From JADFUS01 sp964368765 (lineage in GTDB: Bacteria; Bacteroidota; Bacteroidia; Bacteroidales; Rikenellaceae), in assembly GCA_964368765.1 (NCBI GenBank), contig CAYJCU010000062.1:1-12255 (forward strand): a DNA stretch of 12,255 nucleotides, written 5' to 3'. Shown one piece after another: positions 1 to 6,986 of this stretch (positions are counted from its first letter, which is position 1; every line of letters begins with the position of its first letter). The notes beneath the pieces are model-generated. The model saw only the letters and a list, made by a program, of their open reading frames with translations. It ran no database searches and had not been told where the DNA came from. The position numbers and the translations under genes are program-made.

Positions 1-54
1 GCTCGCTATCGCTCGTTAAGGGCAATTCTCAAAACAGAGTTTTGCGAATCGCCC
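1..54 (-). repeat. 3'-end hairpin repeat, copy 1 (cut by window edge)
   Basis: An inverted repeat pairs 20-35 with 39-54 (14 of 16 positions complementary, loop AGA). It lies 33 nt beyond the stop codon of the last gene of the redox operon. On the minus strand it opens GGGCGATTCGCAAAA, identical to the first arm of the hairpin at 7296-7331. It is followed by TTAACGAGCGATAGCGAGC, which recurs with one base fewer after the hairpin at 6318-6352. There is no U-tract directly behind this hairpin. By analogy with the 6245-6352 copy, the real terminator stem would lie just outside the window. Role as an operon 3' end is inference. Confidence 0.7.
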
Positions 55-87
55 TATGTACACAGAAGGTCGTCCACCACAGAAAGG

Positions 88-1863
88 TTATATACACTCT
101 GATACTAACTCTGAAATATCTTTTACCTTTATACCTCTTTTATTTGCTATAAAAGCACTCTTACACTGCGGACACGATGTTATTAGTGTGTCGCAATCAA
201 CATTATCTATTGCAGAGTTACTGATAAGCTCTTTATCATTATGTAGTAACTTAGTGTTAGCTAAAGAGCGTCCACAACACATGGCATCAGCTCTATTGTG
301 TTTCATCTCTTTAAGTGTGGCAAATGATGATATAACCTGCCTCGGCTCATCATATATATCTAGTCCACGCCCCAGTTCGCAAGGGTCGTGATATGCCACA
401 ATTTTATCTATTGATATGCTAGTTTTCAACGCTCCTGACTCAATTTTCATAGCTATATATTGAGAGTGGTGTATAACATCGATACCATGTTCTGCCAATT
501 TGTAATCATTTTTAAATGTACGCAAACAGATAGGACAAGAGGTAACTAGTAATTTTATACCCGATTTAATAAATAACTCTCTGTTATACTCAATCATACG
601 GTTAGCCGCTTCAACCTCTCCTGTTAATTTTAGGGGTCTGCCACAACACACCCCCTTATCTTCATCTGCAAACCACATATCATCGCCCACCTTTTCGAAT
701 ATGCGTTTCATCGATTTAATAGTTGCAGGTGTAAGGTGTGTCATGCAACCAGCGAAATAACCAACCCTATTCGATTGATTAATATCAATACTCTCTTTAT
801 TGATAAAATTATATCTACCATAACTAATCTCTCCGCCACGTAGTTTATGCCTAGAGGATAGGCGCAGGGTGTCTATATCTAAATTAACAGGGCATCTATG
901 CTCGCAACGTCCACACATAAGACAGTTATCTGCTGCCTCAACACTTTTTAAACCCGCTCGGCGTTTGCGCAGAAAATATACAGCCTGAATCTTATTGTTA
1001 TCTAACACACTCTGCATTTGGCACGTGTCAATACACATACCACAACGAGAACATGCGTGTATCTGAAAATTATCTGATTTACACGCCTTGTGCGACGGCT
1101 TAACACCCCATTTGCGCAAGAAAATATGTGGTATCTCAGTGAATATATGCATATATCGAGAGAAGGGCATAGATATAAAAAACAGTGCTAACACTATTGA
1201 GTATGCCCACCATGCTGGTAGTTCAAGATAAGAGAGGAATGGTAATTCAGAAAGCAGTTCACCCACTCTACCAGTAGCAAAACCACCTGAGCCATATAAT
1301 CCACTAGTGATACTCTCTGCTAAAAATCGAAGAGGAAATATCAACCAAAGTGTAAATAGTGCAACCCTATCGCCCAAAGAGTGTTGGCTGCGTTTACGCA
1401 TACCCATAAGAGAGCCTACATAGCGTTTGGCTAGAGCTAGAAACACACCAAATAGAACAAAGAGCAGTAACCCATCCATTATATTGGCAAACATTATCTC
1501 TTGAGGAGTTGTTGATGTAGGATGAAAATATTTAAAAAAGATATGAACATAAAGTGGTGTTCTGTGTCCAATAACCTGTGCCACCTCAACACTACCCACT
1601 GCAATTAGCAAAAACCAACCAAAAGCGAGTGAGGCGTGCATATAACCCAATAAAAGATTGTGCTTAAATATGGAGACATGGAGTAACGACTCTTTAATTA
1701 TTTCCCATACTGCAGATAACGATTTAAGTGAAAATATAGAACGCCATACTATCTTTTTATTGTCAGAAGAGAGAGCATAAAACCAGCTCGCATATTTATA
1801 TGTTACCACTCCAAATAGGAAGATAACACCAAAAACAAAAGGTATAACAAAATGTGAATACAT
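88..1863 (-). CDS. Membrane HdrE/HdrD-type fusion: cytochrome b-like domain, 2x[4Fe-4S], two CCG motifs
   Basis: This 591-residue protein probably exchanges electrons between soluble Fe-S partners and the membrane quinone pool. Hydrophobic segments lie near residues 4-22, 68-95, 125-147, 165-185 and 218-236. Membrane-side histidines (H76, H107, H239) are candidate heme ligands, as in NarI/HdrE-like domains. The C-terminal half has two CxxCxxCxxxC clusters (C271/274/277/281 and C314/317/320/324, the second ending CP). Two complete CCG motifs follow (C373, C406-C407, C443/C446; C495, C529-C530, C564/C567), the signature of HdrD, GlpC and FadF-type proteins. This order, membrane part then ferredoxin then two CCG domains, matches FadF/HdrDE-like oxidoreductases. 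It is the last gene of a five-gene operon and starts 10 nt after its ferredoxin neighbour. The class is firm; the redox partner, the heme and menaquinone as acceptor are inference. No etfAB is nearby. Confidence 0.85.
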   Translation of the reverse strand: MYSHFVIPFVFGVIFLFGVVTYKYASWFYALSSDNKKIVWRSIFSLKSLSAVWEIIKESLLHVSIFKHNLLLGYMHASLAFGWFLLIAVGSVEVAQVIGHRTPLYVHIFFKYFHPTSTTPQEIMFANIMDGLLLFVLFGVFLALAKRYVGSLMGMRKRSQHSLGDRVALFTLWLIFPLRFLAESITSGLYGSGGFATGRVGELLSELPFLSYLELPAWWAYSIVLALFFISMPFSRYMHIFTEIPHIFLRKWGVKPSHKACKSDNFQIHACSRCGMCIDTCQMQSVLDNNKIQAVYFLRKRRAGLKSVEAADNCLMCGRCEHRCPVNLDIDTLRLSSRHKLRGGEISYGRYNFINKESIDINQSNRVGYFAGCMTHLTPATIKSMKRIFEKVGDDMWFADEDKGVCCGRPLKLTGEVEAANRMIEYNRELFIKSGIKLLVTSCPICLRTFKNDYKLAEHGIDVIHHSQYIAMKIESGALKTSISIDKIVAYHDPCELGRGLDIYDEPRQVISSFATLKEMKHNRADAMCCGRSLANTKLLHNDKELISNSAIDNVDCDTLITSCPQCKSAFIANKRGIKVKDISELVSECI

Positions 1864-1873
1864 AGCAGCTACT

Positions 1874-2194
1874 TTAGAATAAACGTTTAATACCTTGAAT
1901 AATTTTACGTGTGTTTATACCTCTTGGGCATATCATTTGACAGCGTCCGCATAGCATACATTTCTCTGCCTCTTGACGTGCGTTAGTGTACTCGCCACGA
2001 CGAATAAGTGTGTGTAATCTTCTGAAATTGAAACCTGTATGTGCAGCAGCCGTACATCCACCACTACAACCACCGCAACCAATGCATGCACGTAACATCT
2101 CATCTTCAGCAAATAATTTCACTGATAGCTTAAAATTTCCTTTATCTAAATCAATTACACGTGATTGTGAACTTTTATACCCGAAATCAACCAT
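1874..2194 (-). CDS. Small HdrC-like dicluster ferredoxin
   Basis: This 106-residue soluble protein should carry two [4Fe-4S] clusters and shuttle electrons. The first motif is C37, C40, C43, C47 in a Gly-rich setting without the usual proline. The second is C79, C82, C85, C89 followed by Pro. The distance between the clusters resembles HdrC rather than a bacterial 2[4Fe-4S] ferredoxin, where they sit close together. It lies 6 nt after the HdrA-like gene and 10 nt before the membrane HdrDE-like gene, so it is well placed to connect the two. It is the second HdrC-like protein in the operon and is much shorter than the first (225 aa). The linking role is inferred from position only. Confidence 0.82.
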   Translation of the reverse strand: MVDFGYKSSQSRVIDLDKGNFKLSVKLFAEDEMLRACIGCGGCSGGCTAAAHTGFNFRRLHTLIRRGEYTNARQEAEKCMLCGRCQMICPRGINTRKIIQGIKRLF

Positions 2195-2200
2195 ATATAA

Positions 2201-3247
2201 TTAACCTTTAAGATATTTAACTACACTAAGTGCTGCTATTGTTGCCTGATTAATACTCTCAGACACATTTTTAGGAGATTCAGCACATCCTGCATAAAAT
2301 ATATTATCAACCCCCGAATATACTGTGCGAGTGAAAGAGTCTTTAGACTTAAAATAGCCATTCTCACGCAACTCTAATCCAGCCTCTTTAGCAAATAGAG
2401 CATTATCATCTGCCTTGCACATGCCAACTAATAACACAACCATATCAACAGTCATTGCTAGGGGTCTTGCTATAAGTGTATCCTCAGCCTTAAGACGTAG
2501 ACCTCCATCAATGGTCTCTGATATTTCACTCACTCTACCTCTAATAAATCGCACCTGATTTCTCTCTTGTGCCACCTTATACATCTCTTCATAACCATTC
2601 CCGAACATACGAATATCCATGTAGAAATTAAAGACCCTTGCACCTTTGATTAATTGAGTTAATTCAATAGCCTGTTTAACACCCGTAACGCAACATACAC
2701 GAGAGCAGTGCTCATTACCAACCATACTATCTCTTGAACCAACGCAATGGATAAAGGCAATAGATGATGGTTTTTTACCATTAACGCACTCTACCTTACC
2801 CTTTTTCATCATCTCTTCAAGCTCATAAGATGTAATCACATTGTTATACACCTTATAGCCATACTCCTGTTTTAGAGTAGCATCGAAGAGTGTATATCCA
2901 TTAGCAAGCAATATAGCACCACCTGTAATAGTGGACTTAATATCTGAACTGCTATTGGTTGCTATATACTCTACCGTAGAGTTCTTGCTATCTATTGAGA
3001 CCACCTTAGTAGATAGGGCTACTCTTAATTTATCATCGCCACATTCATTAATAGCATCAAGTAATTGATTGATAACCTCTGAGGCATCTGTAAAGGTAGG
3101 GAAAAGTGTGTTTTTATGCGCCACCTTACCCCCTAATTCATTCTCTTTCTCAAGGATAATAGCAGTTAGCCCACCTTGAGCAGCAGTGATGGCTGCCTGC
3201 ATACCTGCAACACCACCCCCTATTATAATTAAATCGTATCTATTCAT
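2201..3247 (-). CDS. hdrA: HdrA-like FAD-dependent iron-sulfur oxidoreductase, short form
   Basis: This 348-residue flavoprotein has an N-terminal Rossmann FAD motif (GGGVAG, residues 10-15). It also has the HdrA [4Fe-4S] signature C168-x12-C181-x3-C185-C186, set in CVGSRD and CSRVCC, and a C-terminal FAD-contact segment around GC321AESPKN followed by QA. The C-x12-C-x3-CC spacing is that of methanogen HdrA. Methanogen HdrA is about 650 residues and carries extra N-terminal and C-terminal ferredoxin domains; these are absent here, so the protein is a minimal core. Both ends are intact (ATG start, TAA stop, good spacing), so it is a short family form and not a visible truncation. It lies 14 nt after the HdrB-like gene. 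Flavin-based electron bifurcation is possible but not shown. Confidence 0.88.
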   Translation of the reverse strand: MNRYDLIIIGGGVAGMQAAITAAQGGLTAIILEKENELGGKVAHKNTLFPTFTDASEVINQLLDAINECGDDKLRVALSTKVVSIDSKNSTVEYIATNSSSDIKSTITGGAILLANGYTLFDATLKQEYGYKVYNNVITSYELEEMMKKGKVECVNGKKPSSIAFIHCVGSRDSMVGNEHCSRVCCVTGVKQAIELTQLIKGARVFNFYMDIRMFGNGYEEMYKVAQERNQVRFIRGRVSEISETIDGGLRLKAEDTLIARPLAMTVDMVVLLVGMCKADDNALFAKEAGLELRENGYFKSKDSFTRTVYSGVDNIFYAGCAESPKNVSESINQATIAALSVVKYLKG

Positions 3248-3261
3248 TTTAAATACCTATA

Positions 3262-4299
3262 TTAATGTTGCCATTTCTCAGGTACGCCTATATCCTTACC
3301 ATCAACGCCTAAATATTTTGTCGCTGGGTCATACTCAATACCCATCTTATCTAATAGTGATTCTACATCTATCTGGTGCATCTGTAATCCCAACTCCCAA
3401 GGCTCGTAGCCCATAACCAATCCCGCCATCTCTTCGTATGTAAGAACAGGGATACCTTTGCCTTTATCTCCATAGGTAACTCCATCCATCTCAGCAATAG
3501 TATATTGCCATCTATCTAAAAACATAGCACATCCTGGGCAGTTAGCCACAATAAAATCTGGTTTATATGGACTCATACTCTCTAGCTTACGCTTACTATT
3601 AGCCACTGAGTAGCCACGATTGGCCATAACAAGATAATTTCTAAAGCCAAAACCGCAACAGTGACGACGCTCAGGATAGTCGATAACTTCGCCTCCCCAC
3701 GCCTCAATCATACCTGCCAAAACATACGGAAATTCAGCACCACCTATACCCTTTGTTGGGAATACCTTAGCATAGTGACATCCTATATGCTCAACAACAC
3801 GTAGCGGTTTACCTGTTTTTTTATTTATCAATCTGAAATTTCCCTTTTCAGAAATCTCTTCCCTAAATTTAAAGAGTATATCCGACGCATGCACCACATT
3901 TTTAGGTATATTAAATGTGCGACCCGTTGCCTCTTTTAATAGATTACGTATCTCCTGCTCTTTCTCTGGGAAGTGATGCCATGTATCAATCACCTCACAA
4001 TATAGCCCGAAAGAGGTGATACACGATACCGCCATATTCTCATATCCAGCCTCTGTCATCATGGCAAATTGACGTGCCACCATAGTCATAGTTGTCTCTA
4101 AGGGCACTATATCACTATGATAAGCTATACCCGAACATGATGTGTGGTTAGGATCGTCGAATATATCCTTATTAAGCTTATTGCCTATCAAGTCCAAAAA
4201 TAGGGACTCTGAGGCAGGGAAAAAATTTTGACGTATACAACTACGAGCATAGTAGTAGTTGTCATCTGCTATCTCTTTTTGATAATCTCTCCAATTCAT
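3262..4299 (-). CDS. hdrB: HdrB-like CCG-domain protein with one intact and one degenerate cluster motif
   Basis: HdrB subunits bind non-cubane [4Fe-4S] clusters through CCG motifs and form the disulfide-reducing site in methanogen HdrABC. In this 345-residue protein the C-terminal CCG motif is complete: C174, C204-C205, C244 and C247. The N-terminal one appears eroded. Aligned by eye, C21, S54-C55, C93 and S96 replace the expected C, CC and CxxC; C101 is a nearby spare cysteine. The start is supported by an AAAGGA Shine-Dalgarno-like site at 4305-4310, inside the end of the upstream gene, with only 2 nt between the two reading frames. That implies tight coupling to the HdrC-like subunit. The true substrate is unknown; coenzyme M/B heterodisulfide is not expected in this lineage. 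Confidence 0.85.
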   Translation of the reverse strand: MNWRDYQKEIADDNYYYARSCIRQNFFPASESLFLDLIGNKLNKDIFDDPNHTSCSGIAYHSDIVPLETTMTMVARQFAMMTEAGYENMAVSCITSFGLYCEVIDTWHHFPEKEQEIRNLLKEATGRTFNIPKNVVHASDILFKFREEISEKGNFRLINKKTGKPLRVVEHIGCHYAKVFPTKGIGGAEFPYVLAGMIEAWGGEVIDYPERRHCCGFGFRNYLVMANRGYSVANSKRKLESMSPYKPDFIVANCPGCAMFLDRWQYTIAEMDGVTYGDKGKGIPVLTYEEMAGLVMGYEPWELGLQMHQIDVESLLDKMGIEYDPATKYLGVDGKDIGVPEKWQH

Positions 4300-4301
4300 A
4301 T

Positions 4302-4979
4302 CTATCCTTTATAAATATACTCCATATAATCGTCATCCGCACCGTTATATCCCATAACCCTAGCCACTTTATCGCTATACTCCTCTATGTTATTGTAAAA
4401 ATCTATTGCCCCTGTAACCTCAAATATACGCTCTACCTCACCCATAGTATCACTATCTATCATACGGAGTGCACCTGCCCCCTCTTTACGATAATTTTTC
4501 GCAAAACGAGGAAAGAAATCATTATGGTTATTATATATCCAACGCCACACTAAACCCTGCTCTACATGATTATCAGGTGTTATAGACTCTGGTACTATGC
4601 AATATCCTAGTTTTAGAATATTTTCGCCAATAGTACGTTTTATGGCAAGTTGCTGACGTCCCTTCTCTGAGTGGGTAAAGAATCCTAGTTTCTGAGATAA
4701 TGTTCTAAGGGCTTGTATTATGTAGCCAGCGGTATTTATGCGAGGGCATCGAGGTCTACACGACATACACTGACCGCAATACCAAATAGTTTCACTCTTT
4801 AGTAACTCTTCAATTTCGTCGTCATTTCCATTCTGCACTATCATAGCTATATGACGTGGATCATACTCATAATATTGAGCCGCAGGGCATACTGCCGTAC
4901 ACACTCCACAACTCATACAAGAGTTAAGCCCCTCAACAAAACGAATATCGCTTTTTAATATTTCTTTATAATTTGCCAT
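4302..4979 (-). CDS. hdrC: HdrC-like dicluster ferredoxin subunit, first gene of the redox operon
   Basis: This 225-residue protein has two classical motifs, C21/C24/C27/C31-Pro and C68/C71/C74/C78-Pro. They are about 40 residues apart, as in HdrC, which passes electrons from HdrA to HdrB. The rest, from about residue 95, is a soluble extension without cysteine clusters and makes the protein somewhat longer than typical methanogen HdrC. It is the promoter-proximal gene, with a -7 box about 28 nt upstream of the ATG, and its stop lies 2 nt before the HdrB-like start. Together with the next two genes it forms a complete HdrC-HdrB-HdrA set. The class is clear from motifs and context; the pathway is not. 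Confidence 0.87.
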   Translation of the reverse strand: MANYKEILKSDIRFVEGLNSCMSCGVCTAVCPAAQYYEYDPRHIAMIVQNGNDDEIEELLKSETIWYCGQCMSCRPRCPRINTAGYIIQALRTLSQKLGFFTHSEKGRQQLAIKRTIGENILKLGYCIVPESITPDNHVEQGLVWRWIYNNHNDFFPRFAKNYRKEGAGALRMIDSDTMGEVERIFEVTGAIDFYNNIEEYSDKVARVMGYNGADDDYMEYIYKG

Positions 4980-5006
4980 AATATATTATTATACAATTTA
5001 ACAATA

Positions 5007-5014
5007 CAAAGATA
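5007..5014 (-). promoter_or_regulatory. Bacteroidetes -7 box for the hdr-like operon
   Basis: The minus strand reads TATCTTTG here, an exact match to the TAnnTTTG -7 element used by the Bacteroidetes primary sigma factor. It lies 27 nt upstream of the HdrC-like start, giving a short leader. No clear TTTG -33 box is visible at the usual distance; only a T-rich stretch (TTTTTAAC, minus strand, near 5041-5048) is present. This may mean modest basal strength or dependence on an activator. Confidence 0.65.
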
Positions 5015-5058
5015 TTGCAATTTTTATGAATTAATGGTAGTTAAAAATCTTAATTATC

Positions 5059-5076
5059 ATGAGTATTAATACCCAT
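5059..5076. promoter_or_regulatory. 18-bp near-perfect palindrome, candidate operator
   Basis: The sequence ATGAGTATTAATACCCAT matches its own reverse complement at 16 of 18 positions, with a perfect 10-bp core GTATTAATAC. It lies between the two divergent promoters, about 45 bp upstream of the operon's -7 box and 76 bp upstream of the lipoprotein's -7 box. That distance suits an activator site for the operon. I do not recognise the binding protein. Confidence 0.4.
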
Positions 5077-5151
5077 AAACCTGAGTTTTTGATAAAAAAA
5101 CAAAAAAGACAATATTTTTTCAAATAATAGTTAAAATTAATTTTTATTGTC

Positions 5152-5159
5152 TATCTTTG
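5152..5159 (+). promoter_or_regulatory. Bacteroidetes -7 box for the lipoprotein gene
   Basis: TATCTTTG is present exactly, 39 nt before the ATG at 5199. The -33 region is not a clean TTTG. The box sits in one arm of a short inverted repeat (CTTTGT at 5155-5160 with ACAAAG at 5175-5180), so the 5' end of the transcript could fold. Confidence 0.65.
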
Positions 5160-5198
5160 TAACTAATATATTCAACAAAGACAATAGATATTTATATT

Positions 5199-6086
5199 AT
5201 GAAAAAATTATTACTTATATCATTTACAATACTCTTTCTATCTGCATGTGGCAGCATAAATAGTTTCGAAAAAGAGTTAATAGAGGTAGATTACACAGGA
5301 GAAATGGAGGTTTTCACAAAAGGAATGAGCTATAATGAGGTTCTATTCCATATTGACAATCTCGATTACGGAGCTATGAGTGCTTATGCACACAATAAAG
5401 ATGGCAATCAAAATATAAAACTATCTGCCGATTTAGGTGCTAGTGGTACATGGAGTGCATCAGGTAGTATATATACATGGGAGGGTAACACCAGATTAAC
5501 ACTAATTTATCCATATCTTAAATATGGCTATGATATTTATAATAATTATGTGAATATAGACCTAAATAATCAAATAAGTGTAGGTATTAGTAATACAATT
5601 ATGTCACTAGATCCCCCAATAATAGCAACTATTGATGGGGTATATGCAGAGTCGCAAACAAACTATGAGAGACCCTATCTAGAGTTCAAAAGTAGTGTAT
5701 CATCAATCGCTTTTGATTTAACAGGTTTACAAAATAATGAGATTATAACCGAGGTTGGTTTTAGGTCATTAGATGGCGGTAAAATATTTATTGTCTCAGC
5801 AGATATAGAGCTAGAGAGTATGGAAATAAGCAAAAGTAGTCGTGTCCTTACTAACGAGATAAGCGCAACAGTTATTGAACATGATTACACATCTCCAACT
5901 ATTATATTTTCGTTTCTACCATTTAGCACAATGGATGATTATATGCTCTATATCAAAACGGCTATTGGTGATAATGAGTATGAGTTTAATTATATTCTAA
6001 ATGGATATAGTTTTGAAAGAGGATACACCTACTGGCTTAACGATGAGGGTTATCCACTTCATCTAGATTATGATTTTGAGTATTAG
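5199..6086 (+). CDS. Lipoprotein with fimbrillin-like (Mfa-like) pattern
   Basis: This 295-residue protein has a type II signal peptide with lipobox LSAC; the lipidated residue would be C17. The rest is rich in beta-prone, Asn/Tyr/Ser segments with no catalytic motif I can see. The order of elements resembles Bacteroidetes fimbrillin or Mfa-like proteins. An aromatic YPY segment (about residues 108-110) is followed by a spaced polar strand and a short hydrophobic stretch ending IIATIDG. Then comes a strand pair with SSIAFDLTGL and a following VGFRSLDG. That points to a surface or fimbria-related beta-sandwich, but the match is by overall pattern only. It is the only plus-strand gene, has its own promoter and has no adhesin or anchor partner nearby. 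A generic hypothetical lipoprotein is the alternative. Confidence 0.8.
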   Translation: MKKLLLISFTILFLSACGSINSFEKELIEVDYTGEMEVFTKGMSYNEVLFHIDNLDYGAMSAYAHNKDGNQNIKLSADLGASGTWSASGSIYTWEGNTRLTLIYPYLKYGYDIYNNYVNIDLNNQISVGISNTIMSLDPPIIATIDGVYAESQTNYERPYLEFKSSVSSIAFDLTGLQNNEIITEVGFRSLDGGKIFIVSADIELESMEISKSSRVLTNEISATVIEHDYTSPTIIFSFLPFSTMDDYMLYIKTAIGDNEYEFNYILNGYSFERGYTYWLNDEGYPLHLDYDFEY

Positions 6087-6244
6087 TACTGTTTTATAAG
6101 GAGTAGTCGCAAAACTATATTAAAGCTGTATTTCAATCAGTTACGACCTAACAATAGTTGTTCATTACCCTTTATTATAATCAAATGGATTAAAATGGAG
6201 GTGACGACTCTCTAAAAATCCTGCGGATTTTAATGTAAATTTAA
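6087..6244. other. Gene-free stretch with one small hairpin
   Basis: No coding potential is visible between the lipoprotein stop and the structured repeat. A perfect 7-bp hairpin pairs 6215-6221 with 6225-6231 (AAAATCC, loop TGC, GGATTTT). Read on the plus strand, its T-rich 3' arm could serve as a weak terminator of the lipoprotein gene, about 130 nt after its stop. A looser inverted repeat joins GAGTAGTC (6102-6109) with GACGACTC (6203-6210). Confidence 0.4.
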
Positions 6245-6352
6245 CACTTTTTGAAAAAAAGTGAACAAAAACCGAACACCTACCTCTTAAACGGTGTTCG
6301 CTCGCTATCGCTCGTTAGGGTAATTCGCTAAACATTGTTGTGTGAATCGCCC
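6245..6352 (-). repeat. Compound multi-hairpin 3'-end element, copy S1
   Basis: Read on the minus strand from the YjbR stop, the element has four parts. First is a GGGCGATTC hairpin (6318-6352, imperfect). Second is the linker TAACGAGCGATAGCGAGC. Third is an 8-bp stem with loop core TTTAAGAGG and a T-tract (6267-6300). Fourth is an A/T hairpin pairing 6245-6252 with 6256-6263. The first two parts recur at the window start (1-54), and parts two to four recur in altered form at 6845-6940. It directly abuts the yjbR-like stop codon. Confidence 0.7.
6267..6300 (-). terminator. Rho-independent terminator of the YjbR-family gene
   Basis: On the minus strand a perfect 8-bp stem CGAACACC / GGTGTTCG encloses a 12-nt loop. 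It is followed by G and five T residues, with a further seven-T run about ten bases later. It lies about 54 nt past the TAA of the YjbR-family gene. Confidence 0.75.
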
Positions 6353-6353
6353 T

Positions 6354-6731
6354 TTATAGTCCGTTGTCAGCAACAATTTGTTGCAACTCTACTCGTAACG
6401 CTTTGGGGGTAACACTTTTATTAATAACCAAGAGATAGGCATGTAAAATTTGCTCTTTTAAAAAATCATCGCCATATCCTCTATTTACGTAGACATCATT
6501 CCAATGCTTTTTATTGAGATGATAGGCCCCTGTAATACCCTCATACCTATCTCGTAACTCTATCGCCCTATCTGGGTCACACTTAACAGCAAAATGTTCA
6601 AACATATCCACCCCTGCAAGCGAAAATATCTTCCCTCCTATCTTATATACTAGAGTATTATCATCAAATGGCATGCTCTCTTCTACCAACGGTAGCGATA
6701 GGCAATACTCTCTATACTGTTCTATATTCAT
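6354..6731 (-). CDS. YjbR/MmcQ-family protein
   Basis: This 125-residue protein belongs to the YjbR (MmcQ) family, small CyaY-like-fold proteins sometimes annotated as DNA-binding but without an established biochemical role. The family pattern is clear: an N-terminal helix with the LPLVEESMPFDD region, a central VYKIGGKIFSLAG strand pair, the conserved HLNKKHW motif (H71 to W77) and a C-terminal helix. The length is typical. The TAA stop lies one base from a 3' hairpin. I see no good -7 box upstream; the leader is AT-rich and carries a long-range inverted repeat (6741-6748 with 6823-6830). The gene appears to stand alone. Confidence 0.88.
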   Translation of the reverse strand: MNIEQYREYCLSLPLVEESMPFDDNTLVYKIGGKIFSLAGVDMFEHFAVKCDPDRAIELRDRYEGITGAYHLNKKHWNDVYVNRGYGDDFLKEQILHAYLLVINKSVTPKALRVELQQIVADNGL

Positions 6732-6740
6732 AATATATAT

Positions 6741-6830
6741 ATAATGCCAATTAAGGTTTGGATTTTACTCGACCTAAATTGGGAAATTTAACTGAATTGA
6801 AGTTTAAAAGTTGGTTGGAAAAGGCATTAT
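6741..6830. repeat. Inverted-repeat-bounded 90-bp leader segment
   Basis: ATAATGCC (6741-6748) and GGCATTAT (6823-6830) are perfect 8-bp inverted ends around an AT-rich 74-bp interior. It begins 10 bp upstream of the YjbR start. It could be a 5' leader fold or a small inserted element. No target duplication is evident. Confidence 0.3.
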
Positions 6831-6844
6831 TGACTATAGATGAC

Positions 6845-6940
6845 GCTTTTTTTTAAAAAAAGCTCGGCTAACGCCTGGCAAAAAACCGAAACCGCCCCTT
6901 AAAGTCGATTTCGAGCGACCTCGCGGTCGCTTTGCGCTCC
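6845..6940 (-). repeat. Compound multi-hairpin element, copy S2
   Basis: The minus strand shows the same order as the 6245-6352 element. GAGCGCAAAGCGACC opens a perfect 7-bp hairpin (6914-6920 with 6925-6931, loop of four). An 8-bp stem follows (6887-6894 with 6906-6913) with loop core CTTTAAGGGG and a six-T tract. An A/T hairpin then pairs 6845-6853 with 6855-6863. The outer stem bases CGAA/TTCG are shared with the first copy. The inner four pairs differ but remain paired, with one U-G. It lies between the peptidase gene and the YjbR-family gene. Confidence 0.65.
6880..6913 (-). terminator. Terminator-like hairpin in copy S2
   Basis: On the minus strand the stem CGAAATCG / CGGTTTCG (one U-G pair, 11-nt loop) is followed by G and six T residues. 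Position and form match the terminator at 6267-6300. It could block read-through from the peptidase unit into the YjbR-family gene. Confidence 0.6.
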
Positions 6941-6986
6941 CAAAATCCAACGAGATTTTTAAACCTTAATTCGCATATATAATTAT

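Noticed and set aside
56..391. Open frame of 111 codons on the plus strand
   Set aside because: It is antisense to the C-terminal CCG motif of the membrane oxidoreductase and has no promoter or recognisable domain.
88..4979. A methanogen-type or archaeal origin of the Hdr genes
   Set aside because: The -7 box, base composition and neighbouring lipoprotein genes are all Bacteroidetes-like; nothing in the window suggests recent transfer from an archaeon.
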